From: Polycyclovorans sp002706265
Lineage (GTDB): Bacteria; Pseudomonadota; Gammaproteobacteria; Nevskiales; Nevskiaceae
Direction: 5' to 3'
DNA length: 64,000 bases
Assembly (NCBI GenBank): GCA_963973915.1
Contig: CAXBBM010000010.1
Span: forward strand, 56,607 to 120,606
The notes below the pieces were generated by a model. That model searched no databases and was not told where the DNA came from. It saw only the letters and a list, made by a program, of their open reading frames with translations. The translations under genes were made by a program, and so were the position numbers. Numbering within the stretch: position 1 is the stretch's first letter; every line of letters begins with the position of its first letter. Shown here in pieces: positions 36,429 to 45,252 of this stretch.

Positions 36429-38878
36429 GCCGTTGCTGTCACGGAAATGCCGCGTCTGCAAAGACGCCCGCCAAGGCCACTGCCGACGTTTCCTGCTGCT
36501 CGACCAAGGCCGACGTTGCAACAACCTCAATACACAGTCACAACGACGCGGAACATCACTCACACGGCCATCATCACGGGCACGGCAACACGGGACGATC
36601 CTCTGCGTCGGCCGGGAAAGACCCGGTTTGCGGCATGACCGTCGATCCGACGACAGCTCGGTCGCATCACCACGCGGGGCACACCTACTACTTTTGCAGC
36701 CAGGGCTGCGAAACGAAATTCGCGGCTGATCCGGCGAAGTATCTGGCCCCCAAGGCAGGCGGTCCGGCGCCTGCGGGCACGCTATACACCTGTCCGATGC
36801 ATCCCGAGATCCGTCAGGACCATCCGGGAAACTGTCCGAAATGCGGCATGGCGCTGGAACCGGAGATGCCCAGCCTGGAGGGTGATGACGAAAACCCTGA
36901 GCTGCGCGACTTCACGCGCCGATTCTGGTGGACCCTGCCGCTGTCAGTGATCGTGATGGCGCTGGCGATGGTGGGCCACCGGCTCGGACTCATGAGCATG
37001 ACGGCGCAGTCCTGGGTGGAGTGGGTACTCGCAACGCCGGTCGTGCTGTGGGCGGGTTGGCCCTTCCTTGAACGCGGCGTGCAGTCGATCGCAAACCGCA
37101 GCCCGAACATGTTCACGCTCATCGGGCTGGGCGTGGCGTCGGCCTATCTCTACAGCGTCATCGCAACCCTCGCGCCGGGGCTGTTCCCGACCCGCTTCGC
37201 CGCACACGGCCGGATCGGGGTGTACTTCGAAGCGGCGGCGGTGATCGTGTCGCTGACCCTGCTGGGACAGATGCTGGAGCTGAAGGCACGCTCCCAGACC
37301 TCGGCCGCGATTCGCTCCCTGCTGGGTCTCTCACCCAAGACGGCTCGCCGCTTGAACGACGATGGGACCGAGGCGGACGTTGCGCTCGACCAGGTGCAGG
37401 TGGGTGATCGGCTGCGCGTGCGGCCGGGAGAGAAGGTGCCGATCGATGGCGTCGTGCTTGAAGGCGAGAGCCATGTCGACGAGTCGATGCTCACTGGCGA
37501 GCCGCTGCCGGTGCATCGCAAGTCCGGTGACGCGGTGATTGGCGCCACGCTCAACGGCAACGGCAGCCTCGTGATCCGTGCCGAGAAGGTGGGCGCCGGC
37601 ACCTTGCTGTCGCAGATTGTCCACATGGTGGCGCAGGCCCAGCGTTCCCGCGCACCGATGCAGCGCATGGCCGATGCGGTGAGCTTCTGGTTCGTGCTGG
37701 GCGTGATCGGGATCGCCATCACGACCTTGCTGGCCTGGGGTTTCTTCGGGCCAGAACCATCGTGGGTCTACGGTTTCATCAACGCGGTCGCGGTGCTGAT
37801 CATTGCCTGTCCGTGTGCGCTGGGCTTGGCGACGCCGATGTCGATCATGGTCGCCACGGGCCGCGCCGCGAGTTCCGGCATCCTGTTCCGCGATGCCGCG
37901 GCGATCGAAATGCTGCGGCGTATCGACACCCTGATCGTCGACAAGACCGGCACGCTCACACAGGGCAAGCCTGCCTTTCACAGCGTGCAGGCCAGCGGGG
38001 GGCATACCCTCGAACAGGTGCTGCAAATGGCAGCCAGCCTGGATCAGGGCAGCGAACATCCCTTGGCGGAGGCCATCGTGGCGCAGGCGCGTCGGCAGAA
38101 CCTGCCGCTGCTGCCGGTAGAGACCTTCGAGTCGGTGACCGGCATCGGCGTGCGCGGTACGGTGGCAGGACAGCGCCTGCATCTGGGCAACACCGCGCTG
38201 ATGGAGGAGATCGGCGCCGACGTGTCTGGCCTGGTGAAGGTCGCCGAAGAGCTGCGCGCCGAGGGCGGCAGCGTCATGTTCCTCGCCATCGACTCGAAGC
38301 TCGCGGGATTGGTGACGGTGTCCGATCCCATCAAGGCGTCGACCCCCGAGGCCATCGAGAAACTGCGCGCGCTCGGGATCCGGGTGGTCATGGCAACCGG
38401 TGATGGCGAGACGACCGCACGTGCCGTGGCGCGAAGCCTGGGCATCGACGAGGTGTATGGCGAGATCCGGCCTGAGGGCAAGGCCAAGCTCGTGGCCGAC
38501 TTCAAGGCGCAGGGCCGTCGGGTGGCCATGGCCGGGGACGGCATCAACGACGCGCCCGCGCTGGCCGGTGCCGATGTGGGCATCGCCATGGGCACGGGCA
38601 CCGACGTCGCCATGAACAGCGCGCACGTCACGCTGGTCAAAGGCGACCTTATCGGGATTGCGCGCGCGATTGAACTGTCGCAAGCCACGGTGCGCAACAT
38701 GAAGCAGAACCTCGGCTTCGCGCTGATCTATAACGGCCTGGGGGTTCCAATCGCGGCCGGTGTCCTCTTCCCGTGGCTCGGCGTGCTGCTCTCGCCGATG
38801 CTCGCGGCCTTGGCCATGAGCCTGAGTTCAGCGTCAGTGGTGGCGAACGCGCTCCGGTTGCGCGGCGCGAAGGCGTGA
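36425..38878 (+). CDS. Heavy-metal (probably copper/silver) translocating P1B-type ATPase
   Basis: An 817-residue metal-export pump. The N-terminal part has Cys pairs at 4-5 and 24-25, nine His within 37-53, a YHS domain (66-107, KDPVCGM and YYFCSQGC), and a heavy-metal-binding domain (121-145, YTCPMHPEI and CPKCGMALEP). There is no ferredoxin-like HMA domain with CxxC. Eight membrane helices surround the ion motif CPC at 462-464; the phosphorylation site is DKTGT (506-510), with SEHPLAEA and GDGINDAP following. CPC with this N-terminus suggests Cu(I)/Ag(I), CopA/SilP-like. It overlaps the MerR gene by four bases. Confidence 0.93.
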   Translation: MSRCCHGNAASAKTPAKATADVSCCSTKADVATTSIHSHNDAEHHSHGHHHGHGNTGRSSASAGKDPVCGMTVDPTTARSHHHAGHTYYFCSQGCETKFAADPAKYLAPKAGGPAPAGTLYTCPMHPEIRQDHPGNCPKCGMALEPEMPSLEGDDENPELRDFTRRFWWTLPLSVIVMALAMVGHRLGLMSMTAQSWVEWVLATPVVLWAGWPFLERGVQSIANRSPNMFTLIGLGVASAYLYSVIATLAPGLFPTRFAAHGRIGVYFEAAAVIVSLTLLGQMLELKARSQTSAAIRSLLGLSPKTARRLNDDGTEADVALDQVQVGDRLRVRPGEKVPIDGVVLEGESHVDESMLTGEPLPVHRKSGDAVIGATLNGNGSLVIRAEKVGAGTLLSQIVHMVAQAQRSRAPMQRMADAVSFWFVLGVIGIAITTLLAWGFFGPEPSWVYGFINAVAVLIIACPCALGLATPMSIMVATGRAASSGILFRDAAAIEMLRRIDTLIVDKTGTLTQGKPAFHSVQASGGHTLEQVLQMAASLDQGSEHPLAEAIVAQARRQNLPLLPVETFESVTGIGVRGTVAGQRLHLGNTALMEEIGADVSGLVKVAEELRAEGGSVMFLAIDSKLAGLVTVSDPIKASTPEAIEKLRALGIRVVMATGDGETTARAVARSLGIDEVYGEIRPEGKAKLVADFKAQGRRVAMAGDGINDAPALAGADVGIAMGTGTDVAMNSAHVTLVKGDLIGIARAIELSQATVRNMKQNLGFALIYNGLGVPIAAGVLFPWLGVLLSPMLAALAMSLSSASVVANALRLRGAKA

Positions 38879-38986
38879 AAGGGTCGTCGGAGAGTCGCCG
38901 CACAGTCGGCAACTGAGCATCGCAATGTGGCCGGAGGTAGTCGCGGAGCGGTCGGCGTCCCGCGCAAGGCCGTTGGCGAACCGGCC

Positions 38987-39952
38987 CTAATCCTGCCCGC
39001 GCAGGTGGCAGGCGACGACGCGATCGCCGACGTTGCGCAGCAACGAGCGACGCTGCACGCAGTGCGCCTGCGCCTCGGGGCAACGCGCCGCGAAGGGGCA
39101 GCCTTGCGGCAAATCGGCAAGGTCGGGCGGGTGCCCCGGCAGCGCGGCCAGCGGTGCGGTGCGGTCGCCCTCCCAGCGTGGACGCGCCGCCAACAGGCCC
39201 TGGGTGTAAGGGTGAATGGGCTGCCCGATCACCGACGCCGTGGGGCCCAGTTCCATGCTTTGGCCGCCATAGAGCACCAGGGTGCGGTCACAGACCTGCG
39301 CGACCACGCCCAGGTCGTGGGTGATGAGCACAATGGCGACGCCCATGTCGCGTCGCAGATCGGCCAGCAACGCCAGCAGGTTGGCCTGCACGGTCACGTC
39401 CAGTGCGGTGGTGGGCTCGTCGGCCAACAGCAGCGCCGGCTGGGTGAGCAGGGTCATGGCCACCATCACGCGTTGACGCTGGCCGCCCGACAGTTCATGC
39501 GGATAGGCGCGCAGTTTCTGCTTGGCGTCGGCCAGCTGCACCGCTTCGAGCATGCGCTGGCTCTCGGCCAGCGCGGCGTCGCGCTGCAGGTCGCGATGGG
39601 TTTCCAGCACTTCGGCCATCTGCAGGCCGATGCGCAGGTAGGGGTTGAGCGAGGTCATGGGGTCCTGAAAGACCATGCCGATACGCGCGCCGCGAATCTT
39701 GCGGCGCTTGCGTTCGGGCAGGGTCAGCAGGTCCTGCCCGTCGAACACGATGCGCCCCCGGGTTCTGGCGTTGTCGGCCAGCAGGCCCATGATCGCCATC
39801 GCCGTCTGCGATTTGCCCGAGCCGGACTCGCCAACGATGCCCAGGGTCTCGCCCGCGTGCAGCGTGAAGCTGAGGTCATTGACGGCCTCGACGTCGCCAT
39901 CGCGGGTGCGAAAGCGGACGCTCAGGTGGTCCACATCGAGCAGAACGCTCAT
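38987..39952 (-). CDS. oppD: Oligopeptide ABC transporter ATP-binding protein OppD-like
   Basis: A 321-residue ABC ATPase: Walker A GESGSGKS, Q-loop FQDPMTSLNP, signature LSGGQRQRV, Walker B LLLADEPTTALD and switch His in ITHDLG. The C-terminal extension with CPFAARCPEAQAHC and a later ACH is the OppD/DppD Cys-rich motif. Its ATG overlaps the end of oppC. It is the last gene of the operon. The partner ATPase OppF, which normally follows, is absent. Confidence 0.93.
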   Translation of the reverse strand: MSVLLDVDHLSVRFRTRDGDVEAVNDLSFTLHAGETLGIVGESGSGKSQTAMAIMGLLADNARTRGRIVFDGQDLLTLPERKRRKIRGARIGMVFQDPMTSLNPYLRIGLQMAEVLETHRDLQRDAALAESQRMLEAVQLADAKQKLRAYPHELSGGQRQRVMVAMTLLTQPALLLADEPTTALDVTVQANLLALLADLRRDMGVAIVLITHDLGVVAQVCDRTLVLYGGQSMELGPTASVIGQPIHPYTQGLLAARPRWEGDRTAPLAALPGHPPDLADLPQGCPFAARCPEAQAHCVQRRSLLRNVGDRVVACHLRGQD

Positions 39953-40830
39953 CGGTCCTTCGGGTCCAGCGCGTCGCGCAGCCCGTCTCCAATGAAGTTG
40001 AAGCAGAACAGCGTCGCGGCGAGGAAACCGGCGGGAAACACCAACGCCCAGGGGCTCGATTCCATTTCACGCGCGCCATCGTTCACCAGTGCGCCCCAGC
40101 TGGTGGCGGGCTCCTGCACGCCCAGGCCCAGAAAGCTGAGAAACGATTCCACCAGAATCACCTGTGGAATGGTCAGGGTCACGTACACCACTACCACACC
40201 CAGCAGATTGGGCACGATGTGGCGGCGAACGATGGTGCCGGGGCGCGTGCCCGCCACCACGGCGGCTTCGACGAACTCGCGCTGCTTCAAGGCCATCGCC
40301 TGACCCCGGACGATGCGCGCCATGTCCAGCCAGTTGATGGCGCCGATGGCAACGAAGATCAGCACCAGATGGCGCCCGAACAGCACCATCAGCAGAATCA
40401 CCAGAAACATGAAGGGCAGGGCGTAAAGGATGTCGACAATGCGCATCATCAGCGCATCGACCTTGCCCCCCGCATAGCCGGCAATCGCGCCCCAGGTCAC
40501 GCCGATCAGCAGCGACACCAGGGTGGCGACGATGCCCACCATCAGCGAGATGCGCCCGCCGTGCAGGGTGCGCGCAAACAGGTCACGGCCAATGCTGTCG
40601 GTGCCGAACGGGCTGGGCCAGGCCCAACTGGGCGGCGCCGACCATTGCCCGTCGAAGTCGATGGTGTCGTAGGCAAACGGGCTGAACCACGGCCCGGCGA
40701 CCACCATCACGACAATCACGCCCAGCAGCAGAACGGCGAGCATGGCGGCGCGATTGCGCAGCAGCCGGTGCCCGGCGTCCTGCCAGAGGGAGCGCCCCGC
40801 CGCAGCCTCAAGCACTTCGCGTCGGCTCAT
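39949..40830 (-). CDS. oppC: Oligopeptide ABC transporter permease OppC-like
   Basis: A 293-residue inner-membrane permease. The N-terminal cytosolic segment and first helix (AMLAVLLLGVIVVMVV) are followed by the FGTDSIGRDLFAR stretch typical of OppC/DppC. The EAA loop is EFVEAAVVAGTRPGTIVRRHIVPN, the site that contacts the ATPases. About six helices in all. It overlaps oppB and oppD by four bases each. Confidence 0.93.
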   Translation of the reverse strand: MSRREVLEAAAGRSLWQDAGHRLLRNRAAMLAVLLLGVIVVMVVAGPWFSPFAYDTIDFDGQWSAPPSWAWPSPFGTDSIGRDLFARTLHGGRISLMVGIVATLVSLLIGVTWGAIAGYAGGKVDALMMRIVDILYALPFMFLVILLMVLFGRHLVLIFVAIGAINWLDMARIVRGQAMALKQREFVEAAVVAGTRPGTIVRRHIVPNLLGVVVVYVTLTIPQVILVESFLSFLGLGVQEPATSWGALVNDGAREMESSPWALVFPAGFLAATLFCFNFIGDGLRDALDPKDR

Positions 40831-41747
40831 GTGCGCACCCGGGGGTCCAGGGCGCCGTAGAGCAGGTCGACCAGGAAGTTGAAGGCAATGATCAGCACGC
40901 CGTAGAACAGCACCACGCCCATCACCAGGGTGTAATCACGATTGAGCGCGCCCTGCACGAAGTAACGGCCCAGCCCCGGCAGGCCGAAGATCTGCTCGAT
41001 GACCACCGACCCGGTGATGATGCCGGCCGCTGCCGGGCCAAGGTATGACAGCACCGGCATCAGCGCCGGCTTCAGCGCGTGGCGCAGCACCACGGTTCGC
41101 CCCGACAGCCCCTTGGCGCGTGCGGTGCGAATGAAGTTCTGGCGCAGCACCTCGATCATGGAGCCACGCGTCAGCCGCGCCACGTAGGCAATCTGCGGCA
41201 ATGCCAGCGCGATGACCGGCATGACCCGGTTGCGCCATGCGCCGTCGTTCCAGCCGCCGGCCGGCAACCAGCCCAGCACCAGGGCGAACAGCAGCACCAT
41301 CAGCGGCGCAATGACGAAGTTGGGCACCGAAATGCCGGTCATCGACAGGGTCATGATGGCGTGGTCTGCCAGCCGGTTCTGTCGCAGCGCGGCCCAGGTG
41401 CCGGCGGCCACGCCAACCACCAGCGCAAGCAGCATGGCGCTGAGTCCCAGCTGCAGCGACACGGGAAAGCTCTGGGCGATCAGCTCGTTGACGCTGAACT
41501 GGCTGTACTGGAACGACGGCCCCAGGTCACCCCGCACCGCGTCGGCCAGGTACCGCCACAGCTGCTCATGCACGGGCAGGTCGAGCCGGTATTGCGCCTC
41601 CAATTGCGCCTGCACCTCGGGCGGCAAGGTGCGTTCGGTGTCGAACGGCCCGCCGGGTGCGGCCCGCATCATGAAGAACGCCAGCACCACCAATACCAGC
41701 AGGGTCGGGATGGCGGACAACAGCCGCGACAATGCGAAGCGCAGCAT
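40827..41747 (-). CDS. oppB: Oligopeptide ABC transporter permease OppB-like
   Basis: A 306-residue permease. The first helix, a periplasmic loop with PGGPFDTERTLPPEV, and the EAA loop FIRTARAKGLSGRTVVLRHALK are all present, as is the late GSVVIEQIFGLPGLG segment. The ATG directly follows the stop of oppA. It pairs with OppC to form the channel. Confidence 0.93.
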   Translation of the reverse strand: MLRFALSRLLSAIPTLLVLVVLAFFMMRAAPGGPFDTERTLPPEVQAQLEAQYRLDLPVHEQLWRYLADAVRGDLGPSFQYSQFSVNELIAQSFPVSLQLGLSAMLLALVVGVAAGTWAALRQNRLADHAIMTLSMTGISVPNFVIAPLMVLLFALVLGWLPAGGWNDGAWRNRVMPVIALALPQIAYVARLTRGSMIEVLRQNFIRTARAKGLSGRTVVLRHALKPALMPVLSYLGPAAAGIITGSVVIEQIFGLPGLGRYFVQGALNRDYTLVMGVVLFYGVLIIAFNFLVDLLYGALDPRVRT

Positions 41748-43364
41748 TTAAGGCGCGCCCCCCGTCGTGGTGGGGTCGAAGTACATGGTCTGCGAGCGGT
41801 GCTGGTCCATCACGTTGCCGCGCCAGCCCTTCAGCGTGGGGCGCACCAGCCGCTTGGAGTTGTAGAAATAGAGGGGGATGATCGGCAGATCTTCCAGCAA
41901 CTGAGCTTCGGCGGCCTGCATCAACCAGGCACGACGCTCCAGGTTCGATTCCTGACTGGCCTCGTGCAGCAGGCGGTCGTAGACCTCGCTGTCGTAGCCG
42001 ACGTCATTCATTCCGTGCTGCGAATGCAGAATCTCCATGAAGGTGTTGGGGTCGTTGTAATCGCCGATCCAACCGGCGCGAAACACCTCGGTGTCCTGCT
42101 GAAGCCGTCGTGATTGCAGGTAAACCTTCCACTCCTGGTTGCGCAGCACCGTCTCGACCCCCAGCCATTGTTTCCACATGGCGCTGACCACGGTGGCGAG
42201 TTTTTTATGGTCGTCACTGGTGTTGTACAGAATCTCCACCCGGGCCGGGCGGGCTGCCGAATAGCCCGCCTCGGCATACAGTTGCCGGGCTTTCGCCAAA
42301 CGCTGTTCGCGGGGCCAGTCGGCCCAGGCGAACCGGGCGTAATGATGATTCTGCACGCCCGGCGGCATCCAGCCATCGGCGGCCTGATCAATGTCACCCA
42401 GAATGCGCTCGGCGATCAGCGGGCGATCGATGGCCATGTTCAGCGCCAGCCGCAGCTTCGGGTTGTCCTTGAACGGGGGGCGGTTCAAGTTCATGCCGTA
42501 GTAGTAGACGCCCATGTAAGGGTGCATGCGCAGGTCATCGGGCATGCGCTGCTTGATCTGTGGCAGCTGCGTGATGGGCACGCCGGTGGTCCAGTCGATC
42601 TCACCGGCGCGGTAGCGTTGGTACTCGGCGTTGAGGTCTTCAATGGTGTAGAAAATCACGCGGTCGATGCGCGTTTTGTCGTTGTTCCAATAATGCGGAT
42701 TGCGCACCAGTTCGATATGTGACTGCAGCGCCCAGCGCTTGAGCTGGTAGGCGCCGTTGCTGACCAAGCGCCCCTCGCGTGCAAAATCCGCCCCCCACTG
42801 CGCCAGGCTGGGCCGGTGCACCGGGTACGCCGAGGTGTGCGACAGCTGCCCCAGCAGATAGGGCGTGGGGCCGGTCAGCTCGATGTCGAGCGTGTGGGCA
42901 TCGACGGCGGTGACGGCCAGGGTCTCAGGCGGCTTCTCGCCTTCGATGATCTCGTCGGCATTGCGGATCGGCGACAGAATTTTCGAGTAGTTCGAGCCGG
43001 TGGCTGGATCGACACTGCGCCGCAGCGCCACGACGAAGTCCATCGCCGTCACCGCATCGCCATTGCTCCAGCGCGCGTCGTGGCGCAGAAAGAAGCGATA
43101 GTGCAGACCGTCTTCGCTGATCTCCCAGCGCTCGGCGACGCCGGGGATGGGCTCGGCGTCCAGCCCCGTGGACACCAGCCCTTCAAACAGGTCACGCATC
43201 ACGTCTGCGGCGGCCACGCCTTCCACCCGGTGCGGGTCCAGCGATTCCACGTCGGGACCATTGCCGCGGCGCAGCACCTGTTCGGCCGACGCGGCACCGG
43301 GCAGGCACAGGGCCATGCACAGGGCCAGTCTCAGCAACAGCGTCTGATGGCGGCCGAGGTTCAC
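41748..43364 (-). CDS. oppA: Peptide-binding protein of the oligopeptide transporter, OppA-like
   Basis: A 538-residue extracytoplasmic binding protein (SBP family 5). It starts at GTG with a signal peptide (about 1-27, ending PGAASA); no lipobox cysteine is seen, so it is likely soluble in the periplasm. RRGNGPDVESLDPHRVEG is the usual beginning of the mature part and YHYRFFLRHDARWSNGD-type sequence (LHYRFFLRHDARWSNGD) and NGAYQLKRW follow. It lies first in the operon, upstream of oppB. Probably takes up short peptides; the substrate is not defined. Confidence 0.93.
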   Translation of the reverse strand: MNLGRHQTLLLRLALCMALCLPGAASAEQVLRRGNGPDVESLDPHRVEGVAAADVMRDLFEGLVSTGLDAEPIPGVAERWEISEDGLHYRFFLRHDARWSNGDAVTAMDFVVALRRSVDPATGSNYSKILSPIRNADEIIEGEKPPETLAVTAVDAHTLDIELTGPTPYLLGQLSHTSAYPVHRPSLAQWGADFAREGRLVSNGAYQLKRWALQSHIELVRNPHYWNNDKTRIDRVIFYTIEDLNAEYQRYRAGEIDWTTGVPITQLPQIKQRMPDDLRMHPYMGVYYYGMNLNRPPFKDNPKLRLALNMAIDRPLIAERILGDIDQAADGWMPPGVQNHHYARFAWADWPREQRLAKARQLYAEAGYSAARPARVEILYNTSDDHKKLATVVSAMWKQWLGVETVLRNQEWKVYLQSRRLQQDTEVFRAGWIGDYNDPNTFMEILHSQHGMNDVGYDSEVYDRLLHEASQESNLERRAWLMQAAEAQLLEDLPIIPLYFYNSKRLVRPTLKGWRGNVMDQHRSQTMYFDPTTTGGAP

Positions 43365-43458
43365 TCGCAGCGTTTCCGTTCAGTCATGAAACCGCAACGA
43401 TAGCCGAGCCCGGCGCGCGGCGGGTGCACGGCCCTGACGCTGGCCGCGCGAAGGCCAC

Positions 43459-43485
43459 AAAAAAGCCCGGCACGGTGGCCGGGCT
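43459..43485 (-). terminator. Terminator of the PF10118 hydrolase gene
   Basis: AGCCCGG (43464-43470) and CCGGGCT (43479-43485) form a stem with an 8-base loop; the A-run 43459-43464 becomes a U-run for minus-strand transcription. Confidence 0.85.
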
Positions 43486-43509
43486 ATATCGTGCTTCTTC
43501 TGGCGCGGT

Positions 43510-44406
43510 TCAGGCCGCCTGGGCCGGCGCCTCGCCGCGCTCGCGCTCGTAGCGCTGCACCCAGTCTTCAATGCCGTGCAGAAAATGCCGGTTGTCGTGA
43601 TCCCAGGGGTGAAATCCGGGGCGAAAGTAATCGAACCACGGGCGCGCCATCTTGCGCAGGAAGCCAATCTCGCCGAAGGCGACGCGATAAAACGTGCGCC
43701 AGCCCTTCAGGTCGCCCAGCCGGCCTTCGCTGCGCACGAAGCGCAGATGCGCAGGCACCACCCGCCCCCAGAAGATCATGGTGGCCATGACCAACCCCAG
43801 GCTGCGCTCGGCATAGGCGCGGGCGCCCTTGCCCTGGGTGGCTTCCCAGACGTCGTAGGCGACCCCCTTGTGCTCGGTCTCTTCCAGCGCGTGCCATGCC
43901 CACAAGGCGGCGTAGCCAGGCTCTGATTTGTCTCGCAGATGCGGCTCGCTGAGAAATCCGTCCGCCATGATTGCGGTCAGGTGTTCCAGCGCGATGGTCG
44001 TCGACAGGCGCGTCGAGGCGGGCATTCTGGCCTTGAGGGTGTCGAGCAGCGCCTTGATGCTGCGCTCGAATGCAGCCGCCTCAGGCAGGCGCTCGAAGAT
44101 GCGGGCGTTGTATTCATCGTGCTCGCGACCGTGCATGGCTTCCTGGCCTATGAAGGCCGTCACCGCGCGTTTGAGCTCGGGGTCTTGCACCCGGTCGCGG
44201 TAATGCCGCAGCGTGTCGATGAAAAAGCGCTCGCCGACCGGAATCACCAGCGACATGGTGTTCATCAGGTGGGTGAACTGCACGTTGCCGTCCGCCCAGT
44301 CATGCACCCGGTCTGGCGGCAGGGGAAACTTCACGTCGCGGCGAACCGGCATCACGCCCTTGGACGTGGCATTGCGGGTAACCGGCTTCGACTTTTCAGG
44401 GCTCAT
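43510..44406 (-). CDS. PF10118 metal-dependent hydrolase-like protein
   Basis: A 298-residue protein of the PF10118 family, annotated as predicted metal-dependent hydrolases but without a clear biochemical function. The helical core contains conserved Glu/His motifs: FIGQEAMHGREHDEYN, ALEHLTAIMAD and WHALEETEHKGVAYDV, arranged like a ferritin-type di-iron site (ExxH pairs). I therefore regard a di-iron helical enzyme as plausible. The start is ATG 44406, placed 7 bases after AGGAG; an earlier ATG at 44412 is too close to that site. It is divergent from a TetR regulator that probably controls it. Confidence 0.82.
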   Translation of the reverse strand: MSPEKSKPVTRNATSKGVMPVRRDVKFPLPPDRVHDWADGNVQFTHLMNTMSLVIPVGERFFIDTLRHYRDRVQDPELKRAVTAFIGQEAMHGREHDEYNARIFERLPEAAAFERSIKALLDTLKARMPASTRLSTTIALEHLTAIMADGFLSEPHLRDKSEPGYAALWAWHALEETEHKGVAYDVWEATQGKGARAYAERSLGLVMATMIFWGRVVPAHLRFVRSEGRLGDLKGWRTFYRVAFGEIGFLRKMARPWFDYFRPGFHPWDHDNRHFLHGIEDWVQRYERERGEAPAQAA

Positions 44407-44446
44407 CTTCATCTCCTGGTTCCGATGATGCTTGCAGGTATACAAT

Positions 44447-44467
44447 CGTCTACCTGCAGAGTAGACG
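44447..44467. promoter_or_regulatory. Palindromic operator, probable TetR binding site
   Basis: CGTCTAC (44447-44453) and GTAGACG (44461-44467) are perfect inverted repeats with a 7-base CTGCAGA centre. It lies 40 bases upstream of the PF10118 start, overlapping a possible minus-strand -10 (TCTACT, with TTGACG upstream at 16-bp spacing), so binding would block that promoter. Confidence 0.65.
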
Positions 44468-44532
44468 CCTGTTCACTTCTTCGTCAACTGAAATGATGCC
44501 ATTGGTTGATGTCATTATCTTAAAGCGCTGAT

Positions 44533-45252
44533 ATGACTGAAAATAAAAACAACTCCGCAGCCGCAACAGGGCCCAGCCCGGGCGGTCGTCAACGCTTGAT
44601 GGATGCCGCGTTGGAGCTTGCCGCCACCACCCGCAGCCTCGCCTCGTTGGGGCTGCGCGAGGTCGCCCGACATGCGGGGCTCAACCCCAACACCTTCTAC
44701 CGACACTTCCGCGATTTTGATGAGCTGGGCGTGGCAATGATCGACGCGCTGGGCACCCAACTGCGCAAGGGGCTGCGCGAGCGGCGCATGCAGGCGGCGG
44801 GCACGGCCTTGCGTGTGGTGGATTTCAGTCGGCCGATCGAAGGCCTGCAGGAGGCCCAGGCCATCGCACGCGAGTCTGTGGCCCTGGTGCTGGAGTTCGT
44901 CACCCACCATCGCGCCGCCTACACCGTGGGGGTGCGCGAGATGCACGGCAGCAGTCCCGTGCTGCGTCAGGCCATGCGCGACCTGCTTGACGACATCGCC
45001 AAAGACATGACCGAAGACCTGATGGGCGTGTTGCGGCTGCCGGGTGTGGCGCCGGCCGAGATGCTGGAGCTGGCCCAGGTCATCGTTCGCCAGATGGTGT
45101 TCTTCTCGATGGACTATCTGGAAGATGAGACGCGCCGGCCGCAGATTCTGCGCGAGGCCGAACGGTTCATTCTGCTGCTCTTCTGGGGCGCCATTGCCGC
45201 AAAGGCGCCCGAACTGCTGCGCGACGAGCGCCTGCGGTTTCCCGACGTCTAA
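44533..45252 (+). CDS. TetR-family transcriptional regulator
   Basis: A 239-residue regulator. The N-terminal helix-turn-helix (about 20-65) contains RQRLMDAALELA, LASLGLREVARHAGLNPNTFYRHFRDFDELG, a clear TetR DNA-binding domain. The rest is helical ligand-binding domain. It is divergent from the PF10118 gene with the palindrome between, so local repression is likely. Its 3' end overlaps the TPR gene by four bases. The ligand is unknown; a lipid or hydrophobic compound would suit the neighbour. Confidence 0.9.
   Translation: MTENKNNSAAATGPSPGGRQRLMDAALELAATTRSLASLGLREVARHAGLNPNTFYRHFRDFDELGVAMIDALGTQLRKGLRERRMQAAGTALRVVDFSRPIEGLQEAQAIARESVALVLEFVTHHRAAYTVGVREMHGSSPVLRQAMRDLLDDIAKDMTEDLMGVLRLPGVAPAEMLELAQVIVRQMVFFSMDYLEDETRRPQILREAERFILLLFWGAIAAKAPELLRDERLRFPDV

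Noticed and set aside
37331..38683. A 450-codon open frame on the minus strand opposite the metal ATPase
   Set aside because: The plus-strand frame contains all P-type ATPase motifs; the other is a His/Arg-rich shadow.
38879..38986. Remnant of oppF between oppD and the metal ATPase
   Set aside because: Translation in all frames of these 108 bases shows no ABC ATPase motif or OppF N-terminus.
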